Of a stretch of 48,929 nt of DNA, positions 26,731 through 35,765 are shown one piece after another. Below the pieces are notes generated by a model, which was given only the letters and a program-made list of their open reading frames with translations, was not told where the DNA came from and searched no databases. Position numbers and translations under genes: made by a program. Source of the DNA: Fluviicola sp. (GTDB lineage Bacteria; Bacteroidota; Bacteroidia; Flavobacteriales_D; Crocinitomicaceae); assembly GCA_002733985.1 (NCBI GenBank), contig NVXP01000004.1, positions 1 through 48,929 on the forward strand. Reading direction: 5' to 3'. Position 1 is the stretch's first letter. The number at the start of each line of letters is the position of its first letter.

Positions 26731-27972
26731 CTAAAACTCTGTTTGCGATTTGATCATTTTTCCGAGCGCAATATATTGAAAAAAATCAGGCGCATGTCCA
26801 ATTTCATCTTGATTCTGGCGGATATAATCTTCATCATTCTTGAACTGATCGGGAATTTCGAAAGAGGGTATTCGATCGGACCCCAATCGCACAATTGTTA
26901 AATTTTCTTTAGGAATCGTAATAATGTACTGCCCTTTGATTCCTCTGCAATAATAAACAGGATTCGTTTTACCAAAATACGTCCAAATATGTAAGCCATA
27001 ACGTGTGTTTGGAACACCTTCTTTTGTTGCCATTTCTGCAGGAACAATCATTTCATCGTAAAACCATTTTGGAATGATTTGCTCATTACCAATTTTCCCT
27101 TTATGCAAAAGAAGTGAGCCAATTCGAGCGTAATCTCTGGCAGTCGCATAAATACAACAGAATGCCTTTTCATCGCCCCCTTCTTTATCCAAACTCCAGA
27201 AAGCATTATCATTTGCTCCAATTTTCGACCAAATTTTGTCCTCCGCATATTTCGTGAGGTCTTTACCCGTTGCTTTCTCAACGACATAACCAAGAAGCTC
27301 GGTGTTCCCACTTTGGTACTTGAATGTTTTACCCGGTTCGTCAATTAACTTTTGATTAGTGACTAACTCTCGCAAACCCCAACCGTAATATGACTCAGCA
27401 TTATCAGACAATGGATTTTTACCACTTTCAGACCAATCCAGACCAGAAGACATCGTCAATAAATGTCGGATCGTTATCTTTTTTCGTTCGTCATTTCGAA
27501 ACTCAGGAAGATACAAGGATGCGCTCACGTCCAAACCTTCGATTTTTCCTTCCTCAATTGCAATTCCGACAAGAATAGCAACGAGCGTTTTTGACATTGA
27601 GAAGGAATTACTTACAGTTTCATCCGTGTGATCACCCCAATACTCTTCGTAAAGTAAGGTGTCACCTTTGAATACTAGAAATGCCTTTGTACCCAGTGAT
27701 TCGATATACTCACGCATATTGGCTGGCACAAACTGTGAGTTAAATTTTTTGTCCTTCGTCCATTCCTCTTTATTGGTTCCTTTGATCGTAGCATTGTAAA
27801 ACGCCTCATTATCGTAGATCGTCGGACCTGATTTCCCAACCAAGTAGGTGTTCGCAAGTGCTTTGTACATGTACAATCTTCCCGAAAGGAGAATAAACGC
27901 ATTTATGGATAGAAAGAATGCAATAAAGGTGTAGAGCAAGATTTTTCCTGTCTTTTTTAGGATGCGCTTCAT
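26731..27972 (-). CDS. Membrane-anchored serine hydrolase, beta-lactamase/NylB-like family
   Basis: The 413-residue protein has an N-terminal transmembrane anchor (ILLYTFIAFFLSINAFILL). The catalytic SxxK motif is S125-M-S-K128 (NSFSMSKTLVAI), followed by ITIRHLLTMSSGLDW, the second motif around Y219 (FKYQSGNTELLGYV), and a C-terminal CRGIKGQYIITIPKENLTIV in place of the KTG box. The pattern is closest to 6-aminohexanoate-dimer hydrolase and esterase-type class C relatives rather than true beta-lactamases. Substrate unknown; it faces the periplasm. It sits between lipB and a conserved small gene with gaps of only three bases. Confidence 0.9.
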   Translation of the reverse strand: MKRILKKTGKILLYTFIAFFLSINAFILLSGRLYMYKALANTYLVGKSGPTIYDNEAFYNATIKGTNKEEWTKDKKFNSQFVPANMREYIESLGTKAFLVFKGDTLLYEEYWGDHTDETVSNSFSMSKTLVAILVGIAIEEGKIEGLDVSASLYLPEFRNDERKKITIRHLLTMSSGLDWSESGKNPLSDNAESYYGWGLRELVTNQKLIDEPGKTFKYQSGNTELLGYVVEKATGKDLTKYAEDKIWSKIGANDNAFWSLDKEGGDEKAFCCIYATARDYARIGSLLLHKGKIGNEQIIPKWFYDEMIVPAEMATKEGVPNTRYGLHIWTYFGKTNPVYYCRGIKGQYIITIPKENLTIVRLGSDRIPSFEIPDQFKNDEDYIRQNQDEIGHAPDFFQYIALGKMIKSQTEF

Positions 27973-27975
27973 AGC

Positions 27976-28686
27976 TTAGGAATAAACGTAGCCGAATAAC
28001 TCGGCCAATTTCACTTTGAGAACCTCTGCCACTGCACTTATATCGAGTGGTTTACCGAGCTCCTGTTGCATTGAAGTTACTTCTTTGTCGTCAATTCCAC
28101 AAGGAATAATATGTGAAAAATAAGAAAGATCTGAATTGATATTGAACCCTATTCCGTGCATGGTTACCCACCGAGAACTTTTCACACCCAAGGCGCAAAT
28201 TTTACGAGGATTCTGACCGTCAAAATCAATCCAAACACCTGTTAAGCCATCTACTCTTCCTGACTCAATCCCGAATTTTTTTAGCGTTAGAATGACAGCT
28301 TCCTCAAGGAAACGAAGGTATTTATGAATATCTGAAAAGAAATGATCTAAATCAAATATTGGGTAAGCAACAAGTTGTCCCGGACCGTGATAAGTAATAT
28401 CACCACCTCTGTTAATTTCATAGTACGTCGCGTCGTGTTTCTTCAATCCCTCCACATCAAGAAGTAAGTTCTCTTTCGAACCACTTTTTCCCAGTGTGTA
28501 AACATGAGGGTGCTGACAGAACAACAAGTAATTCTTAGTTGATTCCGTCGTTACTTCATTCCGAATGTCAATTTTTTGTTGAACAGATCCCTTGAACAAT
28601 TTCTCCTGAAAATCCCAAGCTTCCTTATAATCAATAATGCCAAGATCTTTGAAAATGACGGTCGGTACGTTGGATTTTTGGGTCAT
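27976..28686 (-). CDS. lipB: Octanoyltransferase LipB
   Basis: Transfers octanoate from acyl carrier protein to lipoyl domains, the first step in lipoic acid synthesis. The 236 residues show RGGDITYHGPGQLVAYPIFD, the catalytic lysine K169 (CALGVKSSRWVTMHG) and the catalytic cysteine C196 (HIIPCGI). There is no signal peptide. It lies 12 bases downstream of the pgi/pmi gene and three bases upstream of the serine hydrolase, so it is part of an operon. The lipoyl synthase partner is not in the window. Confidence 0.96.
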   Translation of the reverse strand: MTQKSNVPTVIFKDLGIIDYKEAWDFQEKLFKGSVQQKIDIRNEVTTESTKNYLLFCQHPHVYTLGKSGSKENLLLDVEGLKKHDATYYEINRGGDITYHGPGQLVAYPIFDLDHFFSDIHKYLRFLEEAVILTLKKFGIESGRVDGLTGVWIDFDGQNPRKICALGVKSSRWVTMHGIGFNINSDLSYFSHIIPCGIDDKEVTSMQQELGKPLDISAVAEVLKVKLAELFGYVYS

Positions 28687-28698
28687 TAGAAAGTTCGT

Positions 28699-29691
28699 CT
28701 AAAATTTAGATAATTCGTTTTTCAGATAATCGATGATTTTGATATCAATCGGATCTACTCCATTAAGATCAGTAATATATAGTGAAGCCCAATCAACAAT
28801 ATTGATGAAATAAATTGAACGCTCAATTCGGGATTTCCCTTTAGATTGAACGGTCATCAAGTTTTTCGTTTTATTCGCAATTGTCGCCTTTGTAATCTCA
28901 AGTCGCTTCGCGTTTCTTGGATGAACGTCCTCTGTTTCCAAAACAACCAATGCAAATCGGTCATCTCCACCGCCCCATCCAACGAGTTCATTGTGATTCA
29001 TTTCAGGAATAACATGGCTCCAACCTAAATTCTTACCGTTTTCGTTGAATTGTTGACGTGCACGAACCAAAACTGGCTCATAATCCGTTGTTCCGTAAAA
29101 CACAGCTACATTTCCATGAATGAACTTTGCCATGTCTCGCGCGATCGAGCGAATTGAATCTTGTTCAGCAACGATTAGATCACGGGCTTTCGACATTTCT
29201 GTCAAACGAATTTGCGAACTCATTCCGAGCTGCGCGAAAATATGCAACAACTGTACAAGTGAATACGCCAATGCCGAACGAGGTGGATTTCCACCAGGAA
29301 CAACAATTACATCATAGCTATTCTCTTCGCATAACTCTAGCAATTTACCGCCAGAAGTAATTCCAATAAGTTGAGCCCCTTTTTCCAATGCTTGGTGAAT
29401 ACTACTCAATGTTTCTTCTGTATTTCCTGAATAAGAAGATCCAATCAACAAGGTATGTTTCGAAACATATCCTGGAATTCCATAGTCTTGAGCGAATGTA
29501 ACAGGTACAGAAAGTTCATCTTCTACCCATTTTGCTACTAAGCGACCACCAATACCAGAACCTCCCATTCCACAGATCAAAACATTTCGAATTTCATGCT
29601 TTGGAGTAGAGATTTTCGCGTTAGATGCTATTTCTAATGCTTCCGTGATATTGTCAGGGAATTCAGCTATTAATGTATTCATGTCTGCCAT
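28699..29691 (-). CDS. Bifunctional phosphoglucose/phosphomannose isomerase
   Basis: A SIS-domain isomerase interconverting glucose-6-P or mannose-6-P with fructose-6-P. From ATG 29691 it has 330 residues, the usual length for this family. Motifs are CGMGGSGIGGRLVAKW (40-55), SSYSGNTEETL (85-95) and PGGNPPRSALAYSLVQLLHI. The C-terminal domain has NHNELVGWGGGDDRFALVVL. The frame extends to 29772, but the extra 27 residues are not family-like. It heads the cluster with lipB and the serine hydrolase. Confidence 0.92.
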   Translation of the reverse strand: MADMNTLIAEFPDNITEALEIASNAKISTPKHEIRNVLICGMGGSGIGGRLVAKWVEDELSVPVTFAQDYGIPGYVSKHTLLIGSSYSGNTEETLSSIHQALEKGAQLIGITSGGKLLELCEENSYDVIVVPGGNPPRSALAYSLVQLLHIFAQLGMSSQIRLTEMSKARDLIVAEQDSIRSIARDMAKFIHGNVAVFYGTTDYEPVLVRARQQFNENGKNLGWSHVIPEMNHNELVGWGGGDDRFALVVLETEDVHPRNAKRLEITKATIANKTKNLMTVQSKGKSRIERSIYFINIVDWASLYITDLNGVDPIDIKIIDYLKNELSKF

Positions 29692-29833
29692 AAGTGACGC
29701 AAAGTTAAGTAATCGATTGCAAAATAATATTCTTCCTCCCCATTCTTCGAAAAAATGGTTAATTAGTTTCAAAAAAACGAATAAGATTTCAATTCGGTTG
29801 GCTTGAAATCGTAATTTTGTTCAAAATTGCGGT

Positions 29834-30349
29834 ATGAAATCGAAAACAGCGAAGGAAACACTTTCAATAACGACAAAAGTTGTGCTTCCAAATGACACGA
29901 ATACACTCGGAAATCTATTTGGTGGCCAATTATTGGCTTGGATGGATGTAATTTCAAGTGTTGCGGCTCATCGTCATTGCAAACGTGTAGTTGTAACAGC
30001 TTCTGTAAATAATGTTTCGTTCAAGAGTCCAATCAAGGAAGCATCGATTGTAACATTAGAAGCCAAAGTTTCTCGTGCATTTAATTCATCGATGGAGGTT
30101 TTCGTGGATGTTTATGTTGAAGATCATGTAACAGGAGAACGCTCCAAGTCCAATGAAGCGATTTATACATTCGTGGCTGTTGATCAAAATGGCGGTCCTA
30201 TTGAAGTTCCAAAATTAGTGGCTGAAACGAAAGTTGAAAAAATTCGTTTCGAAGGAGCGCTTAGAAGAAAACAATTGAGTTTGATTTTAGCTGGAAAAAT
30301 GGAACCGACTGAAGCGACTGAATTGAAGAAGTTGTTCCTAGGTGAATAA
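29834..30349 (+). CDS. Acyl-CoA thioesterase, hotdog fold (YciA/BACH type)
   Basis: Hydrolyses acyl-CoA to the free acid and CoA. The 171 residues show the family signature VLPNDTNTLGNLFGGQLLAW with the catalytic-site Asp at about 38 (WMDVISSVAA), then NNVSFKSPIKEASIVTLEAK and the closing strand EAIYTFVAVDQNG. There is no signal peptide. It is divergent from the isomerase gene; a TAATTTTG at 29812-29819 fits the -7 element, but no TTG is properly placed. It ends in a hairpin shared with the convergent lipoprotein gene. Confidence 0.94.
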   Translation: MKSKTAKETLSITTKVVLPNDTNTLGNLFGGQLLAWMDVISSVAAHRHCKRVVVTASVNNVSFKSPIKEASIVTLEAKVSRAFNSSMEVFVDVYVEDHVTGERSKSNEAIYTFVAVDQNGGPIEVPKLVAETKVEKIRFEGALRRKQLSLILAGKMEPTEATELKKLFLGE

Positions 30350-30378
30350 AAGAGATTTGAATCTCATTTAACTTACAA

Positions 30379-30410
30379 AAGAAAGGTTTCACTCACGTAA
30401 AACCTTTCTT
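30379..30410. terminator. Hairpin between convergent genes
   Basis: AAGAAAGGTTT (30379-30389) pairs perfectly with AAACCTTTCTT (30400-30410) around a 10-base loop. A short T-run follows only on the minus strand, so it may mainly serve the lipoprotein gene at 31001-30438. A smaller hairpin (GAGAT-TTGA-ATCTC) lies just before it. Confidence 0.6.
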
Positions 30411-30437
30411 GGTTTAGCATGATTAATACACAGTAAG

Positions 30438-31001
30438 TTATTTCTCCTTGAACTTGAAACGAGTCGAAACATTAAATTCGACATCTATCAATGCGCCTTT
30501 AATATCATTTGGTAATTGATCAAAAACAGCCGTGTAGTATATGATGTAATCAGGATACATGCCCGTTAACTCCAATAAATCAGATTGTAAAATGTCCATG
30601 CTAACGTTTACCGTCGCCGCTGTTGCAATCTTAATGGGATCCGAACCATCGTTCTTGTCAAAGAAGACATTTACACTACTCAAATAATTACTCAACGGAT
30701 CATTCGAGTTGATAGTTTCATTGGCAGTGGTGTAAGCGCGGTTACACGTAACACTTTCCACCTGGAAATCATAAATATCCCTTCCTAACGCCTCTTGTTC
30801 ATTTTCAATTTCCCCTCGAATACTTGCTACAAAATCCGTCTCTGCTAATAGAATCTTTGTTACCATGCTTCCATTTGATGGATTCAAAGTATAAACAACA
30901 TTTTCTCCTAGCCTAAATGTCTCTGAGTAACCATTTATTGATTCCTTTTTACAACTAGCAAACAGTAATGTGAGTATAGAAATAACAGCAATATTTTTCA
31001 T
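30438..31001 (-). CDS. Lipoprotein of unknown function
   Basis: From ATG 31001 the protein has 187 residues with a lipobox (ISILTLLFASC, lipidation at C17) followed by KKES. The mature part is a beta-rich domain (YSETFRLGENVVYTLNPSNG, NYLSSVNVFFDKNDGSDPIK, IDVEFNVSTRFKFKEK). No family was recognised. Thirteen extra residues upstream to 31040 are open but lack signal character. Confidence 0.78.
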   Translation of the reverse strand: MKNIAVISILTLLFASCKKESINGYSETFRLGENVVYTLNPSNGSMVTKILLAETDFVASIRGEIENEQEALGRDIYDFQVESVTCNRAYTTANETINSNDPLSNYLSSVNVFFDKNDGSDPIKIATAATVNVSMDILQSDLLELTGMYPDYIIYYTAVFDQLPNDIKGALIDVEFNVSTRFKFKEK

Positions 31002-31124
31002 TATGTTTAGGGTTATGTGGGTTTGATTAGCAGTAACCAATATTCATGCCAAAGAGAAACCTGTATAACAACGCTATTCCTGAATCATTTTAAGAGGGTG
31101 CGTTTGATAAAAGGATAAGGTGAT

Positions 31125-32141
31125 TCAATCAGAAAGTTCACTGACTGAATCAAGAAGAATATCCACATCCTGTTTCATCATGCAATCAAAATGACCTTTT
31201 GGACAGGACTCGAAACCAATTTTAGAACAAGGACGGCAATTTAACCCTTTCACTTCGTGGATTGAAAAACTCGCTTCATTGTTCGGTCGATATGGATACA
31301 TTCCTAATTCTGGCACTGTATTTCCCCAGATCGAAACAATTGGAACATCGAAACACCCTGCAATGTGCATCATGCCAGTATCATTTGTGATTACCACTCG
31401 ACTTTGTTTCAAAATACTCGCTGAGCCGAGAATCGAAAAATCGCCACACGTATTGACTATGTTTTCTTTTGAAGACAATTCGACCAAACGATTTCCTAAT
31501 TCACGATCATCAGGACCACCGATTAGAATGATTGGCAACTGAATTTTACTGATTAATTCAAGTAATTTCTCTTCTGGTAATTGTTTCGTTTTAAATTTCG
31601 CACCGATCACCAAAGAATAATATTCCCTCGATTGAAGGTTGAATTTTTCTTCCATATCGACTTCATACGATGAAGGAATTAAAAAATCACCCTTCTTTCC
31701 GTCCGATTTCACGCCTAAAGATTTCACAGCTTCAAAATAGCGATCCACGACATGAATATCTGGCATTGAACTCTTCTTGAACTTCACTAATTTCCATTTC
31801 TCTAAATTCAATTTTGGAAAGCGTGTTGTTGGTTTACGCAAGCGAAAAGCAAGTGATCTTGTTCGAAGGTTGTTGTGAAGATCAACAATGTGGTCGTATT
31901 TCTCCTCTTTCAATTCAGACGTCACTTCTTTTATCGAAGAGTCAATTGTGATGACTTTATCGATGTTTGGATTGTGCTCAACAATAGATCGAAAACTAGA
32001 TTTTGTAAGGAAATGAATCTCAGAACTGGGCAATTGCTCTTTCAAACAACGCACAACAGAAGCTGTTAGCACGACATCACCAATTGAACTGAAACGAACG
32101 ACAAGAATTTTCACGGGGTAAAGATAGGATTCTGATTTCAT
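31125..32141 (-). CDS. Glycosyltransferase family 9 (heptosyltransferase-like)
   Basis: The 338-residue protein has two Rossmann-like halves of a GT-B enzyme: ILVVRFSSIGDVVLTASVV at the N-terminus and VVITNDTGMMHIAGCFDVPI (249-268) with SIWGNTVPELGMYPY in the donor site. In Gram-negatives the family adds sugars to lipopolysaccharide core from nucleotide sugars. A C-terminal cysteine cluster (C302, C305, C313, C320) could hold a metal. It is cytoplasmic, acting at the inner membrane. It stands alone, divergent from thioredoxin. Confidence 0.93.
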   Translation of the reverse strand: MKSESYLYPVKILVVRFSSIGDVVLTASVVRCLKEQLPSSEIHFLTKSSFRSIVEHNPNIDKVITIDSSIKEVTSELKEEKYDHIVDLHNNLRTRSLAFRLRKPTTRFPKLNLEKWKLVKFKKSSMPDIHVVDRYFEAVKSLGVKSDGKKGDFLIPSSYEVDMEEKFNLQSREYYSLVIGAKFKTKQLPEEKLLELISKIQLPIILIGGPDDRELGNRLVELSSKENIVNTCGDFSILGSASILKQSRVVITNDTGMMHIAGCFDVPIVSIWGNTVPELGMYPYRPNNEASFSIHEVKGLNCRPCSKIGFESCPKGHFDCMMKQDVDILLDSVSELSD

Positions 32142-32205
32142 TTCTTTAAAAGAGAATGTAACTTCTAGTACACTTCCATTCTACCCAAAGCACTAACTTT
32201 GCTAC

Positions 32206-32502
32206 ATGGCAACATTCAAAGAAATTCTTCAGTCGGATAAACCAACTCTCCTTGACTTTCATGCAACATGGTGCGGACCGTGCAAAACGCTTGCGCCAAT
32301 TCTTGAAGAAGTAAAAACTGAACTAAAAGGTTCCGTTCGAATTTTAAAAATTGATGTCGACAAGAACCCTCAGATTGCAGACAAATACAAAATTCGCGGT
32401 GTCCCTACCATGATATTATTCAAAAAAGGGGAAATTGTTTGGAGAGAAAGTGGAGTTATGGATCGAAAGACGCTTGTTTCTAAAATCACCCCCTCCATCT
32501 AG
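32206..32502 (+). CDS. trxA: Thioredoxin
   Basis: The 98-residue thioredoxin has active site WCGPC (C23, C26) in [19 protein letters not shown], and cis-proline region [12 protein letters not shown]. It is a cytoplasmic disulfide reductant. TAACTTTG at 32194-32201 fits the Bacteroidota -7 element but lies only four bases before the ATG, which would give an almost leaderless message, and no TTG is properly placed. It is followed by its own terminator. Confidence 0.95.
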   Translation: MATFKEILQSDKPTLLDFHATWCGPCKTLAPILEEVKTELKGSVRILKIDVDKNPQIADKYKIRGVPTMILFKKGEIVWRESGVMDRKTLVSKITPSI

Positions 32503-32556
32503 TTAAGAGCTATTCTCACTCATATTTACCGTTTTAGATTAACCAAATTTCTGTTA

Positions 32557-32583
32557 CCCTGTATTCTATAATACGGGGCTTTT
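32557..32583 (+). terminator. Terminator after thioredoxin
   Basis: CCCTGTATT (32557-32565) pairs with AATACGGGG (32570-32578), one G-U, around CTAT, followed by CTTTT and more T-rich sequence. Confidence 0.7.
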
Positions 32584-32602
32584 CAGTTTTTTTTGCCCAA
32601 AC

Positions 32603-32633
32603 TTGCACTACTCGCTATAAAAATCTACTTTTG
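32603..32633 (+). promoter_or_regulatory. Bacteroidota-type promoter of the pyrophosphatase gene
   Basis: TTG (32603-32605), 20 bases, then TACTTTTG (32626-32633), an exact TAnnTTTG match. Because it lies inside the longest open frame (from TTG 32593), it argues for translation from ATG 32662, with a leader of about 20 bases. Confidence 0.7.
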
Positions 32634-32661
32634 CCCCCTCAAAATACTATTATACTATATT

Positions 32662-35106
32662 ATGGAATCAATGATCATTTATATGCCAATTGCAGCAGCC
32701 TTAATAGGACTGTTGTACATGTTGGTGAAAAAGTCTTGGGTAATGAAGCAAGACGCAGGTGATGGAAAAATGAAAGAAATTTCTGACCACATCTACCAAG
32801 GAGCTTTGGCCTTCTTAAAAGCAGAGTACCGCCTATTGGCAATATTTGTTGTTGCAGTTAGTGTTGTTTTAGCAATTGTATCATACATTGTTCCTTCTAC
32901 ACACTGGATGATAGTGGTAGCGTTTATATTTGGTGCTCTATTTTCGGCATTTGCAGGAAATATGGGTATGCGAATCGCAACTAAGACAAACGTAAGAACG
33001 ACACAAGCTGCCAAAACTAGTTTACCAAATGCATTGAAAGTTTCTTTCGGTGGTGGTACAGTAATGGGATTAGGTGTTGCCGGTCTTGCAGTTTTAGGAC
33101 TAACAGCTTTTTTCATCATTTTCTACAACATGTTCATGGGAGGCGGAGAAGCTTACTCTACGGATAAAATGACTATCGTATTAGAAACATTAGCTGGTTT
33201 CTCTTTAGGAGCTGAATCAATTGCATTGTTTGCAAGAGTTGGTGGAGGAATCTACACGAAGGCTGCTGATGTTGGAGCTGACCTTGTAGGTAAAGTTGAA
33301 GCTGGTATTCCTGAAGATGATCCACGTAACCCTGCAACAATTGCAGATAATGTTGGTGATAACGTTGGTGACGTTGCAGGTATGGGAGCTGATTTATTCG
33401 GTTCATACGTTGCGACTGTTCTAGCTGCAATGGTTTTAGGAAACTATGTGATTAGAGATAATGGTGTCGCTCTTGACACTTTCGATGGAATGGGACCAAT
33501 TTTATTGCCAATGGCAATTGCAGGAATTGGAATCATCATCTCATTGATCGGAACACTCTTAGTGAAGATCAAATCAAATGATGCGAAAGAAAAGCAAGTA
33601 ATGAGAGCCTTAAATATTGGTAACTGGGTTTCGATCGCAATGGTCGCTATCGCTTGTTACGTATTGGTTATGTGGATGCTTCCAAAAGAAATGACAATGA
33701 GCTTCTTTGGTGAAGCTGATAAAGTGATTTCTTCATTGCGTGTATTCGGTGCTACAATCATTGGATTAGTAGTTGGTGCCGTTATTTCATCTGTTACTGA
33801 ATACTACACAGGATTGGGTAAGAAACCAATTTTGAAAATTGTACAACAATCAAGTACGGGAGCAGGAACAAATATCATCGCTGGTTTAGCTACTGGAATG
33901 ATCTCTACTTTCCCAACAGTTATTTTATTTGCTGGTGCAATCTGGGGATCGTATGCATTCGCAGGATTCTACGGAGTTGCAATGGCTGCCTCAGCAATGA
34001 TGGCTACTACAGCTATGCAGTTAGCAATTGACGCATTCGGACCGATTGCAGATAACGCTGGAGGTATTGCTGAAATGAGTAAGCAAGATCCAATCGTTCG
34101 TGAAAGAACAGATATTTTAGATGCCGTTGGTAATACAACTGCTGCAACAGGAAAAGGATTCGCAATTGCATCTGCTGCATTGACTTCTTTAGCATTGTTT
34201 GCTGCTTATGTAACATTTACTGGAATTGATGGAATTAACATCTTTAAAGCACCGGTATTAGCTATGTTATTCATTGGTGCAATGGTACCAGTTGTATTCT
34301 CTGCATTAGCAATGAACGCAGTAGGTAAAGCTGCCATGGAAATGGTACAAGAAGTGAGACGTCAGTTTAGAGAGATTCCTGGAATTATGGAAGGAACGGG
34401 TAAACCAGAATACGACAAATGTGTTGCTATTTCGACAGAAGCTTCATTGAAACAAATGATGTTACCTGGACTTTTAACAATTGGATTTCCTATAGTTATT
34501 GCCTTCCTTCCTCTTGCATTGGGAATGGATAACTTGATGGTCGCTGAAATGCTTGGTGGTTATATGGTTGGTGTTACGGTATCTGGTGTTCTTTGGGCAA
34601 TCTTCCAAAACAATGCTGGTGGTGCATGGGATAACGCTAAGAAATCATTCGAAGCTGGAGTTATGGTAGATGGTGAAATGACATTCAAAGGTTCTGAAGC
34701 TCACAAAGCAGCAGTAACTGGAGATACAGTTGGAGATCCTTTCAAAGATACTTCTGGTCCTTCAATGAACATCTTAATTAAATTGACGTGTCTTATTGGT
34801 CTAGTAATCGCTCCAATCATTAGTAATGGGCATAGCGAAGGTCCAAATGGTACTGCTACTGCTGATTGCTGTCAAGCAAAAACAGAATGTTCTGCTCATG
34901 CTCATGCTTGTAAAAAAGAGAAATCATGTGATAAGAAATCTGAATGTACAAAAGGAGCTTGCGACATGTCTAAATGTTCAGAGATGAGCAAAGAAGAGTG
35001 TGCAGCAATGTGTGACGAAAAAGGATGTTCTGCAGAGCAAAAAGCTAAATGTTTAGCTTTGTACGATGAAGACGGAAAATTCATTGGAGATTCTGCTACA
35101 AAGTAA
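32662..35106 (+). CDS. hppA: K+-dependent membrane pyrophosphatase (Na+/H+ pump) with cysteine-rich tail
   Basis: Couples hydrolysis of pyrophosphate to ion export across the inner membrane. From ATG 32662 the protein has 814 residues and about 16 helices. Catalytic motifs are [18 protein letters not shown] (from 203) and [28 protein letters not shown] (490-499) has Ala where K+-independent enzymes have Lys, marking the K+-dependent class; in Bacteroidota these pump Na+ or both Na+ and H+. Residues 721-814 form a hydrophilic tail with 12 cysteines (736-797), not part of the conserved fold. Own promoter and terminator. Confidence 0.95.
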   Translation: MESMIIYMPIAAALIGLLYMLVKKSWVMKQDAGDGKMKEISDHIYQGALAFLKAEYRLLAIFVVAVSVVLAIVSYIVPSTHWMIVVAFIFGALFSAFAGNMGMRIATKTNVRTTQAAKTSLPNALKVSFGGGTVMGLGVAGLAVLGLTAFFIIFYNMFMGGGEAYSTDKMTIVLETLAGFSLGAESIALFARVGGGIYTKAADVGADLVGKVEAGIPEDDPRNPATIADNVGDNVGDVAGMGADLFGSYVATVLAAMVLGNYVIRDNGVALDTFDGMGPILLPMAIAGIGIIISLIGTLLVKIKSNDAKEKQVMRALNIGNWVSIAMVAIACYVLVMWMLPKEMTMSFFGEADKVISSLRVFGATIIGLVVGAVISSVTEYYTGLGKKPILKIVQQSSTGAGTNIIAGLATGMISTFPTVILFAGAIWGSYAFAGFYGVAMAASAMMATTAMQLAIDAFGPIADNAGGIAEMSKQDPIVRERTDILDAVGNTTAATGKGFAIASAALTSLALFAAYVTFTGIDGINIFKAPVLAMLFIGAMVPVVFSALAMNAVGKAAMEMVQEVRRQFREIPGIMEGTGKPEYDKCVAISTEASLKQMMLPGLLTIGFPIVIAFLPLALGMDNLMVAEMLGGYMVGVTVSGVLWAIFQNNAGGAWDNAKKSFEAGVMVDGEMTFKGSEAHKAAVTGDTVGDPFKDTSGPSMNILIKLTCLIGLVIAPIISNGHSEGPNGTATADCCQAKTECSAHAHACKKEKSCDKKSECTKGACDMSKCSEMSKEECAAMCDEKGCSAEQKAKCLALYDEDGKFIGDSATK

Positions 35107-35170
35107 AAATGAATCAGGGAAAATGTGACGACACGTGCGAGCGTTAAGTTTCATTTCAACTAAATAATTT

Positions 35171-35202
35171 AAAAGGCTTTCTTTCGAGGAAGCCTTTTTT
35201 TA
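35171..35202 (+). terminator. Terminator after hppA with a TTCG tetraloop
   Basis: AAAAGGCTT (35171-35179) pairs with AAGCCTTTT (35190-35198), extended by inner pairs that close a TTCG tetraloop (35183-35186) and followed by a T-run. Confidence 0.88.
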
Positions 35203-35214
35203 TACCTTCAACTT

Positions 35215-35472
35215 ATGAAAGCAACAATCGAAATCAGTAACTATCCACTAAGCGACGATTACGAACCTAAAATTGTTGACTTCATTGATCGCTGCATCGC
35301 TTCAGGCATCACTGTGAAGGTCAATGCAACAAGTACTCACCTCCAAGGTGACTACGACGAAATAATGGACGTTCTTCAACGAGAAATCAAAACATCATAC
35401 GAGCGCTACGGACAAATGATTTTCGTGGTGAAAGTGCTAAAAGGTGAATTGGACTTGAATTACCAACACTAA
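35215..35472 (+). CDS. Thiamine-binding-like protein (YkoF/MTH1187 fold)
   Basis: The 85-residue protein shows a ferredoxin-like fold related to YkoF-type thiamine or hydroxymethylpyrimidine binders: ATIEISNYPLSDDYEPKIVD, then VKVNATSTHLQGDYDEIMDV and YGQMIFVVKVLKGELDL. It is cytoplasmic. Its exact ligand is not readable. It follows the hppA terminator by a dozen bases; no promoter was clear. Confidence 0.8.
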   Translation: MKATIEISNYPLSDDYEPKIVDFIDRCIASGITVKVNATSTHLQGDYDEIMDVLQREIKTSYERYGQMIFVVKVLKGELDLNYQH

Positions 35473-35765
35473 ACATTGAAATTCGCCTATTTCTAGTTCA
35501 ATCACACCCATAGATTGAACCAAAACACAGCCTTAACTCATGCCAAGTCAGAAAATAATCAAAAAAAATTGCCCCTAAAATAAAGAACGTTCGTTCACGG
35601 GCAAACATTTGGACAAAACCACTTACATTCAAGCAATTGCCGAACATTAACTCAGTAAAGAAAGAGCATTTAGCACGTTCAATTTGCCCCTTGAGAATAG
35701 TGAAAATTTCCTAGCGCTGTAACAAAAACACATAGCCGACTGTTTTAGCTTCCAAACCGCAAGAC
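35473..35765. other. Non-coding stretch with a minus-strand terminator-like hairpin
   Basis: No gene was found in these 293 bases. TTGCCC (35569-35574) can pair with GGGCAA (35599-35604) around a loop holding GAACGTTC, and on the minus strand this is followed by eight T. The word AATTGCCCCT recurs as AATTTGCCCCTT near 35681. No clear promoter for the PorP/SprF gene is visible. Confidence 0.4.

Noticed and set aside
26731-27972. Calling the serine hydrolase a resistance beta-lactamase
   Set aside because: It lacks the usual KTG box and is closer to NylB/esterase-type relatives with a membrane anchor.
33173-34216. Gln-rich antisense frames within hppA
   Set aside because: Shadows of the Ala/Gly codon pattern of a strongly conserved membrane protein.
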